From a bacterium (GTDB lineage: Bacteria; UBP6; UBA1177; JAKLFG01): DNA of 64,000 bases. Within the stretch, counting starts at the first letter, position 1, and each line of letters opens with the position of its first letter. The position numbers were made by a program, and so were the translations under genes. The stretch is taken from contig JAKLIW010000005.1 of NCBI GenBank assembly GCA_022709425.1, positions 65,422 to 129,421 of the forward strand, read 5' to 3'. Shown here piece by piece: positions 60,849-64,000 of this stretch. Under the pieces are notes generated by a model. That model was not told the origin of the DNA. It searched no databases and saw only the letters and a program-made list of their open reading frames with translations.

Positions 60849-62717
60849 ATGAAAAAGCTCATGAACGGAATGGTGGTCGCGGTCGCGATGGTGGTCGCCT
60901 TCTTCGCTTGCGAGGTGAGCGATATGGCGCGGAATGCATTCGCGGAGCCCGATGCGAACGTGCAGTTCGACGACTCGATGATCATCAAAGAAGAGGTGAA
61001 GGCGCTGGAGAAAGAGGCGCCGGTGACCGAGGCGGTCGTTCCCGTGGAGAAGAAGAGTACCAAGAGCGAAGCGCAGGTTTCGTCACGAAAGGCGATTGAC
61101 AGTGTCGTTCACGGCACCGGCGTGGGGGGCGGCAGTTCGGCGCCTGCTATCGGCGGATTTGTCACGCGTGGTCGTGGTGCGTCGGGACAGGGGTACGGCT
61201 ACGGATCGATGACCTTCCATGCCTACGGCCGGGCCGCCGGTGCGGCGGTGGCGCAGACCTACACCTACGACACCGAACAGTATGAAGGAAAAGAGGAGGA
61301 TGGCTTCAAGTCGGCGCTCCACGACCCGCTCTCGACCTTCTCCATCGATGTGGACACCGCGAGTTATGCCAATGTGCGGCGCTTCCTTACCACCGACCAG
61401 CTGCCGCCGGTCGACGCGGTCCGCATCGAGGAACTCGTCAACTACTTCTCCTACCGCTATCCCGAACCGACGGGCGGCGAACCGTTCTCGGTGACCACTG
61501 TGCTCGCCGACTGTCCGTGGAAGCCGGGACACCTTCTGTTGCAGGTCGGCCTCAAGGGAAAAGAGGTGGCGGTCGCCCAGATGCCGCCCGCGAACCTGAC
61601 CTTCCTCCTCGATGTTTCCGGCTCGATGAACGCCCCGAACAAACTGCCGCTCCTGCAGAAGGCTTTCTCACTGCTGGTGAAGGAACTGCGGCCGCAGGAC
61701 CGCGTCGCGATAGCGGTCTATGCCGGCGCCGCGGGGCTCGTCCTGCCGCCGACGCCGGGTGACGACAAGCGCCGGATACTCAACGCGATAGACAACCTGT
61801 GCGCCGGCGGCTCGACGGCGGGCGCCGAGGGTATAGAACTGGCCTACAAGACCGCCGGGGAGATGTTCTCCGCGAACGCCAATAACCGTGTCATCCTTGC
61901 GACCGACGGCGATTTCAACGTCGGCATCTCCGATGATGCGACGCTGGTGAAGATGATCGAGGAGAAGCGCAAGAAGGGGATATATCTCTCGGTCCTCGGC
62001 TTCGGCATGGGGAACTACAAGGATGCCAAGATAGAGAAGCTCGCCGACAAGGGGAACGGCAACTACGCCTACATCGACGGCCTGCTCGAGGCGAAAAAGG
62101 TGTTCGTCAAACAGCTCGGCGGGACGCTTCTGACCATCGCGAAGGATGTCAAGATACAGATCGAGTTCAACCCCAAGGCGGTCGCCTCGTATCGGCTCAT
62201 CGGCTACGAGAACCGGCGTCTGGCGAAGGAGGATTTCAACGACGACAAGAAGGACGCGGGCGAGATCGGCGCGGGGCACACCGTCACCGCGTTCTACGAG
62301 ATCGTGCCGGTCGGGGCGGAAGAGGGACCGGCGGTCGATCCGCTCCGTTATCAGGCACAGAGCGATACCACGGCGGCCGACAGCGGCGAACTGGCGCTCG
62401 TGAAACTGCGCTACAAGGCGCCGAAAGAGGATGTCAGCAAACTCATCAGCCGCGCCGTGACGGTCGCGTCGCGCCGCGCTTTTGCCGAGTCGCCCGAGGA
62501 TGTACGGTTCGCGGCGGCGGTGGTGGGGTTCGGGATGCTGCTCAAAAAGTCGCCCTATGCCGGGAAATTCGATTGGAAGGCGGTCATGGCGGCGGCAAAG
62601 GGGGCGAAAGGGGTTGACGACGAAGGGTATCGCGCCGAGTTCCTGCGGCTCTGCGAGAAGGCGGAACTGCTTTCCGATGCGGCGGGACGGTCGGCCGATG
62701 TCGGAAATGAACGCTAA
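60849..62717 (+). CDS. von Willebrand factor A domain lipoprotein (YfbK-like)
   Basis: A 622-residue protein with a probable lipobox (VAFFAC, Cys21), a Gly-rich linker ('TRGRGASGQGYGYG', about 95-112) and a YfbK-type N-terminal domain ('DPLSTFSIDVDTASYANVRRF'). The vWA domain has the MIDAS motif DVSGSMN at 255-261, then 'ATDGDFNVG' as the distal Asp. A C-terminal DUF3520-like part completes the family layout. It is envelope-anchored, binds a metal and probably a protein partner. The ATG at 60849 follows GGAGG by five bases. Confidence 0.9.
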   Translation: MKKLMNGMVVAVAMVVAFFACEVSDMARNAFAEPDANVQFDDSMIIKEEVKALEKEAPVTEAVVPVEKKSTKSEAQVSSRKAIDSVVHGTGVGGGSSAPAIGGFVTRGRGASGQGYGYGSMTFHAYGRAAGAAVAQTYTYDTEQYEGKEEDGFKSALHDPLSTFSIDVDTASYANVRRFLTTDQLPPVDAVRIEELVNYFSYRYPEPTGGEPFSVTTVLADCPWKPGHLLLQVGLKGKEVAVAQMPPANLTFLLDVSGSMNAPNKLPLLQKAFSLLVKELRPQDRVAIAVYAGAAGLVLPPTPGDDKRRILNAIDNLCAGGSTAGAEGIELAYKTAGEMFSANANNRVILATDGDFNVGISDDATLVKMIEEKRKKGIYLSVLGFGMGNYKDAKIEKLADKGNGNYAYIDGLLEAKKVFVKQLGGTLLTIAKDVKIQIEFNPKAVASYRLIGYENRRLAKEDFNDDKKDAGEIGAGHTVTAFYEIVPVGAEEGPAVDPLRYQAQSDTTAADSGELALVKLRYKAPKEDVSKLISRAVTVASRRAFAESPEDVRFAAAVVGFGMLLKKSPYAGKFDWKAVMAAAKGAKGVDDEGYRAEFLRLCEKAELLSDAAGRSADVGNER

Positions 62718-62732
62718 CCGAAGGAGGGTGCT

Positions 62733-64000
62733 ATGAACGCTTTAAGAAAACGCCTGCTCTACGATCTTCCCCTGATACCGCTCCCGCAGGCGGGGGAGCT
62801 GTCGGCGGCACGGAGTTACCCGGAGATCCGGGTGATCTGGAACGGGACCTTGATGGAGGTCATCGCGGCGCGCGGCGCGGTGAGTATCGGGCACGCCGAC
62901 GCGGCCGATATCGTGGTGGACGAATCGGTGTGGAATGAGCCGCTTCACCAGCTTATCACGATGCGCGACGGCGTAGTGGCGCTCATGCTTTCCCGTGCCA
63001 TGAGGGGACGCATCTACACCCCGGAAGGTTCGCGCGAAGTGGGGGAGTATCTCGACGAACACGGCGACGAACTGATGCTCGATGCGGGCTGCGGCGCGGT
63101 GCTCGAGTTCGGGCCGGTGACGCTCGCCATCCGGATGACGGGGCGCGAGAAGGTGCGGCCGGCGGCGCTCCTCGAACAGATCGACACCGCCATGGTGTCG
63201 CTGTTCCTGTTCGTCTTCGCGGTCGGCATGATCCTCGTGAACTCGATCATCGAAACGCCGCCCATCGAGGCCGATTTCGTCACGGTTGAGCAGGGGGGCA
63301 TCTTCGTGAACATTCCGGTCGACGAACCGATCATCGAGAAAATTGAGCCGGAGAAGAAGATCATCCTCAAGAAGAAGCTCGACGGTCTGCCCGATGCGGC
63401 GCAGGCACGCAAATCTCTCGGTGAGGAGGGGCGCGTCGGTTCCAAGACCAGCCGAGTTGTCAACACACAGGGTTCCTCCCGGCGCGGACAGGATGAAAAA
63501 GTTGTTAATAGCACCGGTATGATAGGGGTGTTGACCAGTGGCGCCAAAGTGTTCGACAGGATATTCGGGTATGGCGGACTTGGTGCAGGACTCGAAAAAA
63601 CGCTCGGCAGTGTCACCGGACTCTCCGGCGTCGACCAGTTCGGTACCGGTGGTCTTGGCACGCGTGGTTTTGCGACCGGCGGTGGAGGTAATGCGATGAC
63701 CATCGGCGGCATGGCTACCCGCGGTCGGGGCGGCGACGGCAGTACGATCGGCTACGGTATGAAGGAGGGACGCATCGGCGGCAAGGAACTCGCGCAGATA
63801 TCGGCAGGCGGCGGGCAGGCGGTCATCATGGGGGCGCTCGACCGCGCCGTCATCGACTCCTACATCAAACGGAACATTGCCAAGATACGCTGGTGCTACG
63901 AAAAGGAACTCAACAAGAACGCCACCCTCTTCGGCAAAGTGGTCGTCAACTTCATCATTTCAAAGACCGGTCAGGTCTCCAGTTCCAAGGTCCAGCGCGC
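62733..64000 (+). CDS. AgmX/GltJ-like envelope protein (3' end beyond window)
   Basis: At least 422 residues are visible; the gene is cut by the right edge. An N-terminal FHA-like or regulatory domain (about 30-135) precedes one membrane helix (about 152-172), a Lys/Glu-rich segment and a long Gly-rich linker with repeats such as 'GGLGTRGF' and 'GGMATRGRGG'. The TonB-like C-terminal domain starts near 378 with 'IKRNIAKIRWCYEKELNKN', the hallmark of the AgmX/PglI group seen in myxobacterial gliding and TonB-like systems. Ribosome site AAGGAGG. Confidence 0.85.
   Translation, partial: MNALRKRLLYDLPLIPLPQAGELSAARSYPEIRVIWNGTLMEVIAARGAVSIGHADAADIVVDESVWNEPLHQLITMRDGVVALMLSRAMRGRIYTPEGSREVGEYLDEHGDELMLDAGCGAVLEFGPVTLAIRMTGREKVRPAALLEQIDTAMVSLFLFVFAVGMILVNSIIETPPIEADFVTVEQGGIFVNIPVDEPIIEKIEPEKKIILKKKLDGLPDAAQARKSLGEEGRVGSKTSRVVNTQGSSRRGQDEKVVNSTGMIGVLTSGAKVFDRIFGYGGLGAGLEKTLGSVTGLSGVDQFGTGGLGTRGFATGGGGNAMTIGGMATRGRGGDGSTIGYGMKEGRIGGKELAQISAGGGQAVIMGALDRAVIDSYIKRNIAKIRWCYEKELNKNATLFGKVVVNFIISKTGQVSSSKVQR

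Noticed and set aside
1..64000. CRISPR arrays, insertion sequences, prophage, tRNA or rRNA genes
   Set aside because: Looked for regular short repeats, transposase or integrase motifs and tRNA-like segments in the gaps; none seen, although a tRNA scan was not run.

Overview
The window is a 64 kb piece of a GC-rich Gram-negative bacterial chromosome. It holds about 53 genes, packed into operons with many ATGA, TGATG or GTGA stop/start overlaps. Genes for phosphotransbutyrylase/butyrate kinase, hgcAB, radical SAM enzymes and a largely regulatory PTS suggest an anaerobic, fermentative organism. Lipoproteins with acidic linkers, MYXO-CTERM-like C-terminal tails, an AgmX/GltJ-like protein and a sigma-54 system suggest a relative of Myxococcota or another former-deltaproteobacterial lineage. 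The phylum cannot be fixed without a search. I saw no rRNA, tRNA, CRISPR array, transposase or prophage.

Layout. 1-4483 (minus): rod-shape cluster mreB-mreC-mreD-mrdA-rodA; rodA runs off the left edge. 4642-15577 (plus): rpoN, ptsN, hprK, a mannose-type EIIA, HPr, EI, ptb, buk, an unknown lipoprotein and ftsK. 15626-16621 (plus): a SDR-family epimerase/reductase. 16595-29138 (minus): four tandem paralogues of about 1000 residues each, secreted and probably surface anchored, each with its own sigma-70-type promoter. 29298-37133 (minus): an eight-gene run, miaB-DUF151-exbD-ftsB-GGDEF-UDP-glucuronate epimerase-MFS-e(P4) phosphatase. 37225-40125 (minus): a kelch-like lipoprotein, a small membrane protein, a conserved hypothetical and rpoZ. 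40261-44716 (plus): chemoreceptor, gpsA, dapB, ecsC-like. 44713-46820 (minus): GNAT and ankyrin-repeat lipoprotein.

47103-52254 (plus) is the most striking part. The mercury-methylation pair hgcA-hgcB is followed by an ArsR repressor with the As(III)-type ELCVCD motif. Next come arsE/F/G-like thiol-redox and efflux genes, an ArsP-like permease and an Acr3 arsenite exporter. The hgcA and arsR promoters share a nearly identical -35/-10/operator block, which suggests that the ArsR controls mercury methylation and metalloid efflux together.

52333-64000: a hybrid histidine kinase; a TIGR03915/TIGR03916-type DNA-repair radical SAM pair; an AT-richer two-gene island (56817-58605) with an unknown protein and a SUMF1-type lipoprotein; prfB with a SurA/PpiC-like lipoprotein; and a von Willebrand A lipoprotein followed by an AgmX-like protein cut by the right edge. 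All assignments come from reading the sequence and recalling protein families. No database search was run.
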